A DNA stretch of 53,452 nt from Aliivibrio_A kagoshimensis (GCF_050337105.1 NZ_JAKJSQ010000025.1:1-53452); one strand, 5' to 3'. Positions 17,842-26,928 are shown, numbered from the stretch's first letter. The notes: generated from the letters alone by a model not told the origin. Program-made: numbers and translations.

Positions 17842-18732
17842 ATGAGTTGGCTTGAGAAAATATTAAATAAAAGTAACATCGTAAACACCCGTAAAGCGTC
17901 GATTCCTGAAGGTGTTTGGACAAAATGTACAGCCTGTGATCAGGTTCTATATCAAGTAGAACTAGAACGTAACATGAATGTATGTCCAAAATGTGACCAT
18001 CATATGCGTATGATGGCTCGTAAACGTCTTGAGAGCTTTTTAGATGCAGAAGGTCGTGAAGAGATCGGAACTGAACTTGAACCGAAAGATTTATTAAAGT
18101 TTAGAGACTCTAAAAAGTATAAAGATCGTATTACTGCGGCCCAAAAATCAAGTGGTGAAACAGACGCTCTGGTTGTCATGAAAGGCAACTTATTGGAGAT
18201 GCCAGTAGTCGCTTGTGCGTTTGAGTTTAAGTTCATGGGCGGTTCAATGGGTTCGGTTGTTGGCGCACGTTTTGTTCGAGCTGTTGATGCGGCGATTGAG
18301 AATAACTGTGCGTTGATCTGTTTTTCAGCCAGTGGCGGCGCTCGTATGCAAGAAGCTCTGATGTCGTTAATGCAGATGGCAAAAACCAGTGCTGCGTTAG
18401 AGCGACTTTCTCAAAAAGGGCTTCCATTCTTCTCTGTATTGACTGACCCAACAATGGGCGGTGTTTCAGCAAGCTTGGCGATGCTAGGAGACATTAATAT
18501 TGGTGAACCACGTGCACTAATTGGTTTTGCTGGTCAACGTGTTATAGAGCAAACTGTGCGTGAAAAACTACCAGAAGGCTTCCAGCGTAGTGAGTTTTTA
18601 CTTGAGCACGGCGCAATCGATATGATTGTTGATCGTAGAGAGATGCGTCAACGTATTGGAGGGTTAATTGCTAAAATGACCAATCAAACTTCTCCGTTAG
18701 TTGTTTCTGTTGATGGCCCTGATGCACAATAA
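17842..18732 (+). CDS. accD: Acetyl-CoA carboxylase carboxyltransferase beta subunit
   Basis: This is the beta subunit of the carboxyltransferase that, with AccA, makes malonyl-CoA, the first committed step of fatty acid synthesis. It has the four-cysteine zinc ribbon (CTAC near residue 26, CPKC near 48) and the crotonase-like core with GGSMGSVVGARF, FSASGGARMQEA, LTDPTMGGVSASLA and GFAGQRVIEQT. The start is set at ATG 17842, product MSWLEKILNK, preceded by AAAGG; an in-frame ATG at 17788 would add 18 unrelated residues. The result, 296 residues, is near the usual 300. It begins the accD-folC-dedD-cvpA-purF order also found in E. coli. Confidence 0.96.
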   Translation: MSWLEKILNKSNIVNTRKASIPEGVWTKCTACDQVLYQVELERNMNVCPKCDHHMRMMARKRLESFLDAEGREEIGTELEPKDLLKFRDSKKYKDRITAAQKSSGETDALVVMKGNLLEMPVVACAFEFKFMGGSMGSVVGARFVRAVDAAIENNCALICFSASGGARMQEALMSLMQMAKTSAALERLSQKGLPFFSVLTDPTMGGVSASLAMLGDINIGEPRALIGFAGQRVIEQTVREKLPEGFQRSEFLLEHGAIDMIVDRREMRQRIGGLIAKMTNQTSPLVVSVDGPDAQ

Positions 18733-18745
18733 CTAAGTAGTATAG

Positions 18746-20026
18746 ATGTCACAACTTATTACACCACAAGCCACTTCGCCTCTTGCGACGTGGCTTGCTT
18801 ATTTAGAACAGCTGCACTCAAGCAGTATCGATCTTGGCTTAGAACGTGCTGAACGTGTTGCTAGGCGTGCTGGATTAACCAAACCCGCTCCCTGCGTGAT
18901 TACTGTTGCAGGCACTAATGGAAAAGGTTCAACGTGCGCGTTGATGGAGTCAATTCTATTAGATGCCGGCTATAAAGTAGGCGTCTATAGTTCTCCCCAT
19001 CTGATTAAATATAATGAACGTGTTCGTATTAATGGCGTTGACGCCAGTGATGAAGAGCACAGCAAGGCTTTTTTTGAGATTGAGTCTCAACGAGAAGACG
19101 TTACGCTGAGTCTGTTCGAATTCGGTACTTTAGCGGCACTCTATCAGTTTAAGCAACAGCAAGTTGATGTCGTTCTACTTGAGGTTGGCCTTGGTGGCCG
19201 CCTTGATGCGACTAACGTTGTTGACCATGATGTTTCTGTTATTACGAGTTTGGCGGTCGATCATGTTGATTGGCTTGGCGACGACATTAATGTGATTGGA
19301 TTTGAGAAAGCGGGTATCTTTCGCAGTGGAAAACCGGCTATCTGTGGTCAGCCGAACCCCCCAGCAACGGTATCTGCTCATGCCGATGACATTGGTGCCG
19401 AGTTTCATCAAGTTGGCTACCAGTTTCAATACCAACAAGGTGATGAAAGCTGGCAATGGAGCTGTGGTGCTTTTGAGCTGACTGAGCTACCGATCCCGTC
19501 ACTGCCAATGCCTAATGCAGCAACTGCACTTATGGCTTTAGGCTGTTCAGGGTTAGCATTGAGTGATGAGAACATAGTGAATGGTTTGAGAAGTGCACGG
19601 CTACCGGGTCGAATGCAACGAATAAACGATAAGCCTTTGATTATATTGGATGTCGCACATAATCCTCACTCTGCTGAATATCTTATTAATCAGTTAACCT
19701 CTCACTATCCGAACAAGAGACTACATGCAGTGGTCGGTATGTTGCATGATAAAGACATACCGTCGACATTGGCACCTTTTCAATCGTTAGTTGATTCATG
19801 GTACCTCGCTTCATTAGAGGGACCAAGAGCAGCAACGGCGAGTGAATTAGAGCCCTATGTCTCAACTACTGTTAGCAGTTACCTAGAGCCTATCAGTGCA
19901 TTTGAATCTGCGCTAGCGCAGGCAGGAACCGATGATTTGGTTCTTGTGTTTGGTTCTTTTCATACAGTTGGACAAGTATGGGATTACTGGCAACACAGTC
20001 ATATTAGGAGTGTAAATGGCAAGTAA
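18746..20026 (+). CDS. folC: Bifunctional dihydrofolate synthase / folylpolyglutamate synthase
   Basis: This 426-residue ATP-dependent ligase adds glutamate to dihydropteroate and then lengthens the polyglutamate tail of folates. It belongs to the Mur ligase fold, with the P-loop VAGTNGKGSTCALM near 53-66, VGLGGRLDATNVV, a lysine in GFEKAGIFR (the carbamylated residue in the family), and ILDVAHNPHSAEYL in the C-terminal domain. It starts 13 bases after accD and overlaps dedD by 11 bases, so it is in one operon. The product supports Fhs and other one-carbon enzymes. Confidence 0.95.
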   Translation: MSQLITPQATSPLATWLAYLEQLHSSSIDLGLERAERVARRAGLTKPAPCVITVAGTNGKGSTCALMESILLDAGYKVGVYSSPHLIKYNERVRINGVDASDEEHSKAFFEIESQREDVTLSLFEFGTLAALYQFKQQQVDVVLLEVGLGGRLDATNVVDHDVSVITSLAVDHVDWLGDDINVIGFEKAGIFRSGKPAICGQPNPPATVSAHADDIGAEFHQVGYQFQYQQGDESWQWSCGAFELTELPIPSLPMPNAATALMALGCSGLALSDENIVNGLRSARLPGRMQRINDKPLIILDVAHNPHSAEYLINQLTSHYPNKRLHAVVGMLHDKDIPSTLAPFQSLVDSWYLASLEGPRAATASELEPYVSTTVSSYLEPISAFESALAQAGTDDLVLVFGSFHTVGQVWDYWQHSHIRSVNGK

Positions 20027-20549
20027 ATTTCAGAGCCGTTTAGTCGGAACCATTATTGTGGTTGCAATAGGCATTATTGTATTGCCTGATGTCTTCGATG
20101 GTAAGAAACAACGCTTTCAAGAAGAGTTTGCCAGCATCCCAATTAAACCCGAAGCGCTTCCTGAAACGGAGATCGCTGATATTGTTGAGCCGGTTGAGTT
20201 CTCCGTTGAACTGCCGAGTGAACCTGTTACCGTCACTGTCGATGAGAACGATACGACAGTAGTGACAGAGAATAAGGTGGAGTCAAAAAATGAGTATGAT
20301 AAAAATGCTTGGGTGATTCAATTGGCCACCTTCAGCAATCTGGATAATGCGAAAAACTTAGTTAAGAAGTTAAGGAAAGAGGGTTTTCAAGCCCACATAT
20401 ATCCAAAACAGCCTAAAGAGGGGGAGTTCTCTCGAGTGGTTGTAGGCCCCAATATTTCCAAAGAGCAACTTGAACAGCAAATGGCTAAAATTGAAAAGAA
20501 ATTCAAGTTAAAAGGCCAAATGTTGAAATTTAATCCACTAAATCCTTAA
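20016..20549 (+). CDS. dedD: Cell division protein DedD (SPOR domain)
   Basis: This 177-residue bitopic inner-membrane protein has a short cytoplasmic N-terminus, one membrane helix (about 9-25, VGTIIVVAIGIIVLPDVF), an acidic periplasmic linker, and a C-terminal SPOR domain of about 75 residues (from NAWVIQLATFSN to the end). SPOR domains bind peptidoglycan stripped of stem peptides at the septum, so DedD acts in cytokinesis. It overlaps the end of folC by 11 bases. Its stop codon overlaps the PurR box that precedes cvpA. Confidence 0.9.
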   Translation: MASKFQSRLVGTIIVVAIGIIVLPDVFDGKKQRFQEEFASIPIKPEALPETEIADIVEPVEFSVELPSEPVTVTVDENDTTVVTENKVESKNEYDKNAWVIQLATFSNLDNAKNLVKKLRKEGFQAHIYPKQPKEGEFSRVVVGPNISKEQLEQQMAKIEKKFKLKGQMLKFNPLNP

Positions 20550-20563
20550 ACAAACGTTTGCGT
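20548..20563. promoter_or_regulatory. PurR operator upstream of cvpA-purF
   Basis: Read on the minus strand this is ACGCAAACGTTTGTTT, matching the PurR consensus ACGCAAACGTTTTCNT at nearly every conserved position, including the central CG. It begins at the dedD stop codon, 50 bases before cvpA, and lies just upstream of an extended -10-like element (TGGTAAACT, 20576-20584). The cvpA-purF operon of E. coli is a classical PurR target, so repression by hypoxanthine/guanine-bound PurR is expected. Confidence 0.85.
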
Positions 20564-20612
20564 AGCTCTATTTTCTGGTAAACTGCGCGCCAACTGAGAT
20601 GTAATAGATAAC

Positions 20613-21101
20613 ATGATTTGGATCGACTTTGTAATTTTAGGCATCATTTGTCTCTCCGCACTGATTAGTTTGGTACGTGGTTTTGTAAAAGAAGCGCTCT
20701 CTTTAGTGATATGGTTTGGTGCTTTTTTTATCGCCAGTAATTTTTACCCTAAGCTTGCGGTTTACTTTACCAATATCCATGATGAGATGATTCGAAATGG
20801 CAGTGCTATCGCTGCACTGTTTGTAGCAACACTTATCGTTGGTGCATTGGTCAACTATGTTATCGGTCAATTGGTACATAAAACAGGCCTATCAGGAACG
20901 GACCGTGTGTTAGGCATTGTTTTTGGCGGCTTACGCGGAGTATTGATCGTTGCCGCCGTCCTGTTTTTTATCGATGCATTTACAACTCTATCTGATTCAC
21001 AGTGGTGGAAACAGTCTCAATTAATTCCTAACTTTAGAGTGATTATTGAGTGGTTTTTCACTTACATAAAAGAGACATCAAGCTTCTTACCTGGTATCTA
21101 A
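20613..21101 (+). CDS. cvpA: CvpA family membrane protein
   Basis: This 162-residue inner-membrane protein has about four hydrophobic helices (near 5-25, 28-47, 65-85 and 105-125) and the typical opening MIWIDFVILGIICLSALISL. E. coli CvpA is required for colicin V production or export and affects bile and purine-related phenotypes; its molecular action is unclear. It precedes purF by 37 bases in the conserved operon and lies behind a PurR box, so it should be purine-repressed with purF. Confidence 0.93.
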   Translation: MIWIDFVILGIICLSALISLVRGFVKEALSLVIWFGAFFIASNFYPKLAVYFTNIHDEMIRNGSAIAALFVATLIVGALVNYVIGQLVHKTGLSGTDRVLGIVFGGLRGVLIVAAVLFFIDAFTTLSDSQWWKQSQLIPNFRVIIEWFFTYIKETSSFLPGI

Positions 21102-21138
21102 CGATACCAGTATTGTTGACAATCGAGGGTTAAAATAC

Positions 21139-22653
21139 ATGTGTGGTATTGTTGGAATCGTGGGTGCAACACCAGTAAATCAGTCTATTTATGATGCCCT
21201 GACTGTTTTACAACATCGTGGCCAAGATGCTGCGGGTATTGTTACCATAGAAAGCAATCGTTTTCGTTTGCGAAAAGCGAACGGATTGGTGAAAGATGTG
21301 TTTGAAGCAAAACACATGCAACGACTTCAAGGAAATGTTGGTATTGGCCATGTACGATACCCAACAGCGGGAAGCTCAAGCGCTTCTGAAGCGCAGCCTT
21401 TCTATGTGAATTCACCTTTTGGTATTACGTTGGCACACAACGGTAATTTAACCAATGCTAATGAAATCCGTAAGAATTTATTTGAGCAAGATCGCCGTCA
21501 TTTGAACACCACGTCTGATTCTGAAGTGTTGCTTAATGTGTTGGCTCGTCAAATAGATTTAACAGAGCACTATCCACTGACTTCCGTCGACATTTTTGAT
21601 GCCGTTAAAAATGTGCACTCATTAGTGAAAGGTGCTTACGCTGTTGCCGCTATGATTATCGATCACGGCATGGTGGCGTTTCGTGATCCTAATGGCATTC
21701 GTCCACTCTGCTTAGGCAAGCGCGAAACGGCTGAACGTACCGAATATATGGTCGCTTCTGAGTCGGTTGCTTTAGATGCAGTGGGGTTTGACTTTGTTAG
21801 AGATGTCGCACCAGGCGAAGCCATTTATGTTACGTTTGAGGGTGAGCTGTTTACTCAGCAGTGTGCTGAAAATCCGACATTAAACCCATGTATTTTTGAG
21901 TTTGTCTACTTTGCACGCCCTGACTCTTTTCTTGATAAAATTTCTGTCTACAGCGCTCGTTTAGAAATGGGTAAAAAACTGGGTGATAAAATCAAGCGTG
22001 AGTGGGATGATCTCGACATAGATGTTGTCATCCCTATTCCTGAAACCTCATGTGATATTGCTTTAGAAATTGCACAGATTATTGATAAACCCTATCGCCA
22101 AGGATTTGTTAAAAACCGTTATGTTGGCCGTACGTTTATTATGCCGGGTCAGCAAGAGCGTAAAAAATCGGTTCGTCGCAAGCTGAATGCGATTCGAAGT
22201 GAGTTTAAGGGCAAAAATGTCCTGTTGGTCGATGACTCCATCGTTCGAGGCACAACCTCTGAGCAGATTATTCAGATGGCTCGTGACTCAGGTGCTAACA
22301 ATGTTTACATGGTCTCAGCTGCTCCCGAAGTTCGCTTCCCGAACGTGTACGGTATTGACATGCCGAGTGCCAATGAGCTAATCGCCCATGGCCGCGAAGT
22401 GGACGAAATCTGTAAAATTATCGGTGCGGATGAGTTGATTTTTCAGGATTTGGAAGACTTAGTTGATGCCGTCCGAGCGGGTAATTCAGACATTAAAGAG
22501 TTTGAAACCTCCGTGTTTAACGCACATTATGTGACAAAAGATGTCGACCAAGCCTATCTAGAGTACCTTGAAAGCCTGCGTGGTGATGACGCAAAAACTC
22601 AGTTGGAACTTCAGGATCTTGCTAATTTAGAGATCCACAACGAAGGGGCGTAA
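21139..22653 (+). CDS. purF: Amidophosphoribosyltransferase
   Basis: This 504-residue enzyme makes 5-phosphoribosylamine from PRPP and glutamine, the committed step of purine synthesis. The N-terminal Ntn glutaminase begins MCGIVGIVG, with Cys2 as nucleophile after Met removal and no propeptide. The C-terminal phosphoribosyltransferase domain has the PRPP-binding loop NVLLVDDSIVRGTTSEQI near 360-375. Length equals that of E. coli PurF. It is second in the PurR-controlled operon and is followed by a terminator. Confidence 0.97.
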   Translation: MCGIVGIVGATPVNQSIYDALTVLQHRGQDAAGIVTIESNRFRLRKANGLVKDVFEAKHMQRLQGNVGIGHVRYPTAGSSSASEAQPFYVNSPFGITLAHNGNLTNANEIRKNLFEQDRRHLNTTSDSEVLLNVLARQIDLTEHYPLTSVDIFDAVKNVHSLVKGAYAVAAMIIDHGMVAFRDPNGIRPLCLGKRETAERTEYMVASESVALDAVGFDFVRDVAPGEAIYVTFEGELFTQQCAENPTLNPCIFEFVYFARPDSFLDKISVYSARLEMGKKLGDKIKREWDDLDIDVVIPIPETSCDIALEIAQIIDKPYRQGFVKNRYVGRTFIMPGQQERKKSVRRKLNAIRSEFKGKNVLLVDDSIVRGTTSEQIIQMARDSGANNVYMVSAAPEVRFPNVYGIDMPSANELIAHGREVDEICKIIGADELIFQDLEDLVDAVRAGNSDIKEFETSVFNAHYVTKDVDQAYLEYLESLRGDDAKTQLELQDLANLEIHNEGA

Positions 22654-22690
22654 TTCTCTCAACGGTTTGATGGTTTAATCTAAAAAATAG

Positions 22691-22717
22691 AAAGCCAGAG
22701 TAAGATACTCTGGCTTT
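22691..22717 (+). terminator. Terminator after purF
   Basis: AAAGCCAGAGTA (22691-22702) pairs perfectly with TACTCTGGCTTT (22706-22717) around an AGA loop. The T tail is short. Confidence 0.8.
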
Positions 22718-22745
22718 GTTACATATGGACAGCAAGGAGTGCTGA

Positions 22746-23948
22746 TTGAAGCAATATCTACCCGCTTATATTGAACTGTTTACCAAAATGACCAGTGCAA
22801 TCTTTACCTTAATGTTAGGCAAGTTACTGTTTGATCATACTGGCAGTTTGTGGGCGTTTGCGACGGCGTTTGGTAGTGAGTTTCTCATTGTTTCTGGCAT
22901 GCAGTATTATGCCAGTAGAGCGTCAGATACCTTCTCTCCAATTAAAATTTTGCTACTGTGTAACTTCTTTTCCATCGCCATTTTTACCCTATTTGTATTT
23001 ACTTATGAGTATGAGCCAACAGTAACCTTGCTGTTAGGTGCGTTAACTATTTTTGTTAGCCGGCCCTTTTATCGAAGTGCATTGTATGTGTTTGTTCGAA
23101 ATAGTGTGGATAAAAAAGATCTTGCTAGAGTAAACAGTCGAATCAGTGCAGGCTCACAGCTTGGCCACATTATTGGACTCTCATTTACGGGTTTTGTATT
23201 AGCGACCTATTCGGTTATCTACCTATTTGAGCTGATCACCGTCATTTTTATACTCTGCTTTATACTGATTAAATGGGCTGACCTAGACAGTGATCTGCAA
23301 AGTGAGAAGGCGTACAGCAACACTAACCTGAATACCAGTTGGCGTGAGTTTTTTACCTATTGCAACCATCATAAAGCCTTCACGACTCGCCTTATGAGTA
23401 GCTTCTCCATTGCGATTTCTCTGGGGGCATTCTATGTGTTATTGACCCCTACAGTCAGTGCGAAATTTGGTGGTGACTCGAGTTGGCAGTCCATTTTGGG
23501 AACGAGTTATGCGTTAGGGGTCATTGCTGGTGGTGTAATGGGCAAATTTTATCAGAAGCAGGTGCAGCGAATCTGCTCCGATAATATGATGTATGTTAAT
23601 CAAATTATCGCAACAGCGGTTTTTTTCTGTTATGGCTATTTTGACTCATTAGGTGCTATGCCTGCGCTATTGCTCTGTTTTGGTGTCAGCTCTTCATTAT
23701 CTGCGATTCGATTGTCGACATTTTTGCAGTATAGCGTTACTGAGGATATTGCGGGTCGAACCTCCGCCGTTCAAAATGTCATGCTGGCACTGGGTAACGT
23801 AGTTATTGCCTATTTTATTGCTTATATGCATGATATCTCGTTTCAATATGCAGCGATTGGGGTCTCCTGTTTTAGCGCCTTGATGTTATTCATTAATTTT
23901 CTGCTCTATAGACGTTACCCTATGCCTGACCGGTTTATTGACTCATAA
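22746..23948 (+). CDS. MFS transporter, unknown substrate
   Basis: This 400-residue membrane protein has about 11-12 hydrophobic segments and the layout of the major facilitator superfamily, nearest in look to the MFS_3/EntS-like exporters. The start is TTG at 22746, supported by AAGGAG seven bases upstream and a hydrophobic product beginning MKQYLPAYIELF. No substrate-defining motif is recognised. Its last 14 bases overlap the end of the convergent LysR gene. That arrangement suggests, but does not prove, that the LysR protein controls it. Confidence 0.78.
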   Translation: MKQYLPAYIELFTKMTSAIFTLMLGKLLFDHTGSLWAFATAFGSEFLIVSGMQYYASRASDTFSPIKILLLCNFFSIAIFTLFVFTYEYEPTVTLLLGALTIFVSRPFYRSALYVFVRNSVDKKDLARVNSRISAGSQLGHIIGLSFTGFVLATYSVIYLFELITVIFILCFILIKWADLDSDLQSEKAYSNTNLNTSWREFFTYCNHHKAFTTRLMSSFSIAISLGAFYVLLTPTVSAKFGGDSSWQSILGTSYALGVIAGGVMGKFYQKQVQRICSDNMMYVNQIIATAVFFCYGYFDSLGAMPALLLCFGVSSSLSAIRLSTFLQYSVTEDIAGRTSAVQNVMLALGNVVIAYFIAYMHDISFQYAAIGVSCFSALMLFINFLLYRRYPMPDRFIDS

Positions 23949-24813
23949 AATCGATAAATAGTCTTACCTTTTCCGGCTGATGCGCTTTGTGGTTATAGAT
24001 TAAATAAACGGCTCTTGGGTTGGCAGACCAATCATTTAATACTCTAACCAAAGTACCATTTTCAATGTAGTTGTGAATCATGATATTAGGCATGAGGGTG
24101 ATCCCTAAACCGTCAGCACAAGCATGACGAACTACATTTAACTCGCTGGCTTCAAAGCGTGCCGCATCATTGATAGTTACGCTTTCACCTTGCTGATTAT
24201 TGAGTACCCACTTTATCAATGGGCGGCCTTTAAGTAGGTTATGTTTGTGGAGATCATTGGCGTGCGTTAAAGGAGCTGAATGGGCTAAGTAGTGTGGACT
24301 AGCCACTAGAATATCTTCTAATGAGCCTACTTTTTTTGCGATTAAACTTGAGTCTCTTTGTGGTCCAATTCTAAAAATGAGATCCCATTCAGTTGGGTCT
24401 AATAGCTCAGGTTGGCTGCTCATGAAGAGTTCGATATTGATGTCTGGATAGTGCAGCATGAATTGGTTAAGAATTGGCTGTAACATCATTTTCGTCAGAT
24501 TCGCGGGCGCAGCAATTTTTAGCTTACCAGCAGCACCTTTGCACTCATCACTGATCTGTTCACTGGCATCGATTAACGCTTTTAAAATAGGGCCACATGC
24601 GTCATGAAACTTTTGGCCAGATTCAGTGAGAGAGAGTTTTCTGGCATGTCGATTTAATAAGCGAATCTCCAATGATTCCTCAAGGGCTTGAATACGACGA
24701 GTGATCGTTGCGACAGGGACCGATGTTTTGCGTGAGGCAGAAGTAAAGCTGCCATATTTAACGACAAGACGGAAAAGGTTAAGATCATCTAATTTCATAG
24801 AGTGTTTTGACAT
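23935..24813 (-). CDS. LysR-family transcriptional regulator
   Basis: This is a 292-residue LysR-type regulator. The N-terminal winged helix-turn-helix (about 6-65) includes GSFTSASRKTSVPVATITRRIQ and a LTESGQKF tail, followed by a linker helix and a substrate-binding domain (about 90-290). It belongs to the large group resembling DsdC/AaeR/PgrR. The inducer is not predictable. It overlaps the convergent MFS gene by 14 bases at the 3' ends and lies divergent from the RssB-like gene, with 210 bases between them. Confidence 0.88.
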   Translation of the reverse strand: MSKHSMKLDDLNLFRLVVKYGSFTSASRKTSVPVATITRRIQALEESLEIRLLNRHARKLSLTESGQKFHDACGPILKALIDASEQISDECKGAAGKLKIAAPANLTKMMLQPILNQFMLHYPDINIELFMSSQPELLDPTEWDLIFRIGPQRDSSLIAKKVGSLEDILVASPHYLAHSAPLTHANDLHKHNLLKGRPLIKWVLNNQQGESVTINDAARFEASELNVVRHACADGLGITLMPNIMIHNYIENGTLVRVLNDWSANPRAVYLIYNHKAHQPEKVRLFIDFMSQ

Positions 24814-25023
24814 GTCTATTTTTAGCCATATTTTTATATAAAGATGGTTAGGATGCTTAAGTCTATATTTACTTATAAAAAGTGTGTTGTTTCACATCAA
24901 AAGTTTAGTGACTCCTTGGTGAAATCGAGTGTTCTCGGGTTGCTGAGAAGACAAAATAGGACTACTTTTAATAGTATTGTACATAATAAATAAGTTGTTG
25001 TTCGTTGGAACGAGAGAGGAGAT

Positions 25024-26169
25024 ATGTCAATTAAACAAGAACATATTCGTGATGATAACGCCATAAAACCGTCAACCTTTTCTCAAGATGTTGAGCTTTC
25101 CCTGTCAAAAAAAGAAGTTCTTATCGTAGATGATGATCCCGTTTTTAGAACATTAGTTTCTAATTGTTTGGAAAAATTCTCATGTCGAGTGAGAGTTGCT
25201 GAAAATGGTTTAGAAGGTCTTAAATCACTGCGTGAAGGTATCCCAGACATCTTGTTGTGTGACCTCTCAATGCCAGTGATGTCCGGCGGAGAGTTTGTTG
25301 AAGAGGTGAGTCAACAATACCCTATGCTGCCAATGATTGTTGTTTCAGGTACGGGTGACATGAAAGATGTGGCTAAAATGCTGCGATATGGTGTGAAAGA
25401 TTTTTTAGTAAAGCCGTTAGACAGTTTAACCACGCTCATCTCATCACTCACCTCTGCCTTGAAAGACGCAGATTCAACCGATTATATGGTTCGAGACTTT
25501 TCGGGGCAGTGGTTTAAAACCGATGACTCTGAAGAGCAACCGGAAGACCAAGAGTTACAATGGCATCTACAACAGCTAAAAGAGAATCCGAATGCAGCAC
25601 GTGAGTTGTTGGTCGGCCTATTACCAGAGCGAGACTCTAATTGTGGATCTTGGTGGTTAAACTACCGTGTTTTGCAGTCAACCGATGAACTTCCTATTGT
25701 GTTTGATTACTCATGGCTGATTGATGGTCGCTTGGTATTCTATATTTTAGACTCTGCAACGGGTGGGGAGAACAGTGTTGGCACCTCGTTATTAGTGAGA
25801 GCTTTCTTTGACGACTATATTCGTAACACCGAAGCCAATGAGAATAATCTCGAGCATTTAGTCGCCCGTATTGAGCGAGGGATGAGTCATTCAGGCTATG
25901 CCGATGCGATTGAAGGGTTATTTGGTATCATAAATGTCGCCGATCAGGAGATTGATATCTTACCGGTTGGGCTTTCTGCAATTTGGCAGCCAGGCGCTAC
26001 AACCAATAATCTCTCATCTATGAGTATACCGGTATTGAACAAACTGGGAAAGAACAGCCAAAAAAACCAACTATATACGTTTAATCTTACTCAATATAAT
26101 GGCACACTTCATTTGCACAAAATTGGTTCAAGCAGCTTCAGTTGTACCATAAAAAGAGTATTAAAATAG
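25024..26169 (+). CDS. rssB: RssB-like response regulator (RpoS adaptor)
   Basis: This 381-residue protein has a receiver domain at about 35-150 (VLIVDDDPVFRTLV, phosphoacceptor Asp in LLCDLSMPVMSG, conserved Lys in DFLVKPLD) and a C-terminal PP2C-like pseudophosphatase domain (about 190-381). It matches E. coli RssB in both halves, for example the NPNAARELL...LP and NYRVLQS segments, though it is longer than the 337-residue E. coli protein because of an N-terminal extension of about 30 residues. RssB delivers the stationary-phase sigma factor RpoS to ClpXP. No RpoS gene or anti-adaptor is in the window. A ribosome site (GAGAGGAG) precedes the ATG. Confidence 0.82.
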   Translation: MSIKQEHIRDDNAIKPSTFSQDVELSLSKKEVLIVDDDPVFRTLVSNCLEKFSCRVRVAENGLEGLKSLREGIPDILLCDLSMPVMSGGEFVEEVSQQYPMLPMIVVSGTGDMKDVAKMLRYGVKDFLVKPLDSLTTLISSLTSALKDADSTDYMVRDFSGQWFKTDDSEEQPEDQELQWHLQQLKENPNAARELLVGLLPERDSNCGSWWLNYRVLQSTDELPIVFDYSWLIDGRLVFYILDSATGGENSVGTSLLVRAFFDDYIRNTEANENNLEHLVARIERGMSHSGYADAIEGLFGIINVADQEIDILPVGLSAIWQPGATTNNLSSMSIPVLNKLGKNSQKNQLYTFNLTQYNGTLHLHKIGSSSFSCTIKRVLK

Positions 26170-26210
26170 TTGTTTTAACGTGTAGTTAACGATTTTTCAT
26201 TAAGTTAGCT

Positions 26211-26240
26211 AAAAACCTTACATTTTGTCGGTTTTTGTTT
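26211..26240 (+). terminator. Probable terminator after rssB
   Basis: AAAAACC (26211-26217) pairs with GGTTTTT (26230-26236), followed by GTTT. The stem is short and AT-rich. Confidence 0.5.
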
Positions 26241-26304
26241 CTAAATTTTTCCTATATATTCCTCTCTCTTTTAAAGTTGCACCTGTATTAGGGATGAGTG
26301 AATA

Positions 26305-26445
26305 ATGGAACATGGAACCACAGAGCAAGAGTTTAAAGACCCGTACAATATATTCTATTTCATTGGATTGTTGGTTGCCTTAGTGCCTGCGACGATAGTA
26401 GCAAGTCTGACCATGTATAAAGTGTTATCAGGTGGTCATTTTTAA
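26305..26445 (+). CDS. 46-residue single-pass membrane microprotein, unknown
   Basis: This small open frame lies between rssB and ybaN. It encodes a hydrophilic N-terminus (MEHGTTEQEFKDPYN), then one strong hydrophobic helix (about 16-38, containing FIGLLVALVPATIVASL), then a short polar tail ending SGGHF. A purine-rich stretch, AGGGATGAG, lies upstream of the ATG, and the gene is 25 bases before ybaN with no terminator between, so the two may be co-transcribed. I do not recognise the family. It does not resemble CydX, CcoQ or YnhF in motif. It looks like a real inner-membrane small protein rather than chance because composition and spacing are gene-like. Confidence 0.65.
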   Translation: MEHGTTEQEFKDPYNIFYFIGLLVALVPATIVASLTMYKVLSGGHF

Positions 26446-26470
26446 CCAAACTTGATAAGAGGGAGGTAAA

Positions 26471-26878
26471 ATGACAATAAAACGTTTCATTTATATCGCA
26501 CTGGGCTGGATTTTTGTCTGTATCGCGGTATTAGGCATTTTTCTTCCTCTGCTACCGACGACCCCATTCTTACTATTAGCCAGTAGCTGTTTTATGAAAG
26601 GCTCAACGCGTTTCTATCATTGGTTGACTCGCCATCCGACTTTTGGTCCTATCATCTTGGATTGGAATCAGCATCGCGCAGTATCAAAGAGAGTGAAACT
26701 GAAAGCGGTAATATTGATTATTTTCAGCTTTAGCCTCTCAATTTGGTTTGTTCCTCTGCTGTGGCTGAAAGCGTTGCTGTTTTTATTCGCATCAATGCTG
26801 CTTTTTTGGTTTATTCGTTTACCGAGCCGTAAAGAAGTTGACCTAAACTTGATTCAAACGGTTGCTGAAAAAGAATAA
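26471..26878 (+). CDS. ybaN: YbaN family inner-membrane protein (DUF454)
   Basis: This 135-residue protein has an N-terminal helix and loop of the DUF454 type (GWIFVCIAVLGIFLPLLPTTPFLLLAS), a conserved SCFMKGSTRFYHWLTRHP segment, and two further membrane helices near 78-115. Function is unknown; in E. coli ybaN also sits immediately before apt. A strong ribosome site (GAGGGAGG) lies before the ATG. It is probably co-transcribed with the 46-residue ORF upstream. Confidence 0.88.
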   Translation: MTIKRFIYIALGWIFVCIAVLGIFLPLLPTTPFLLLASSCFMKGSTRFYHWLTRHPTFGPIILDWNQHRAVSKRVKLKAVILIIFSFSLSIWFVPLLWLKALLFLFASMLLFWFIRLPSRKEVDLNLIQTVAEKE

Positions 26879-26928
26879 TGTCACTACCATGTTTTGGAAT
26901 TAAATCATTTCAATAAATTGGTATTAAC

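Noticed and set aside
24880..24900. TGTG...CACA element upstream of the LysR gene, thought to be a CRP site
   Set aside because: The half-sites are 4 apart, not 6, so the CRP consensus is not met.
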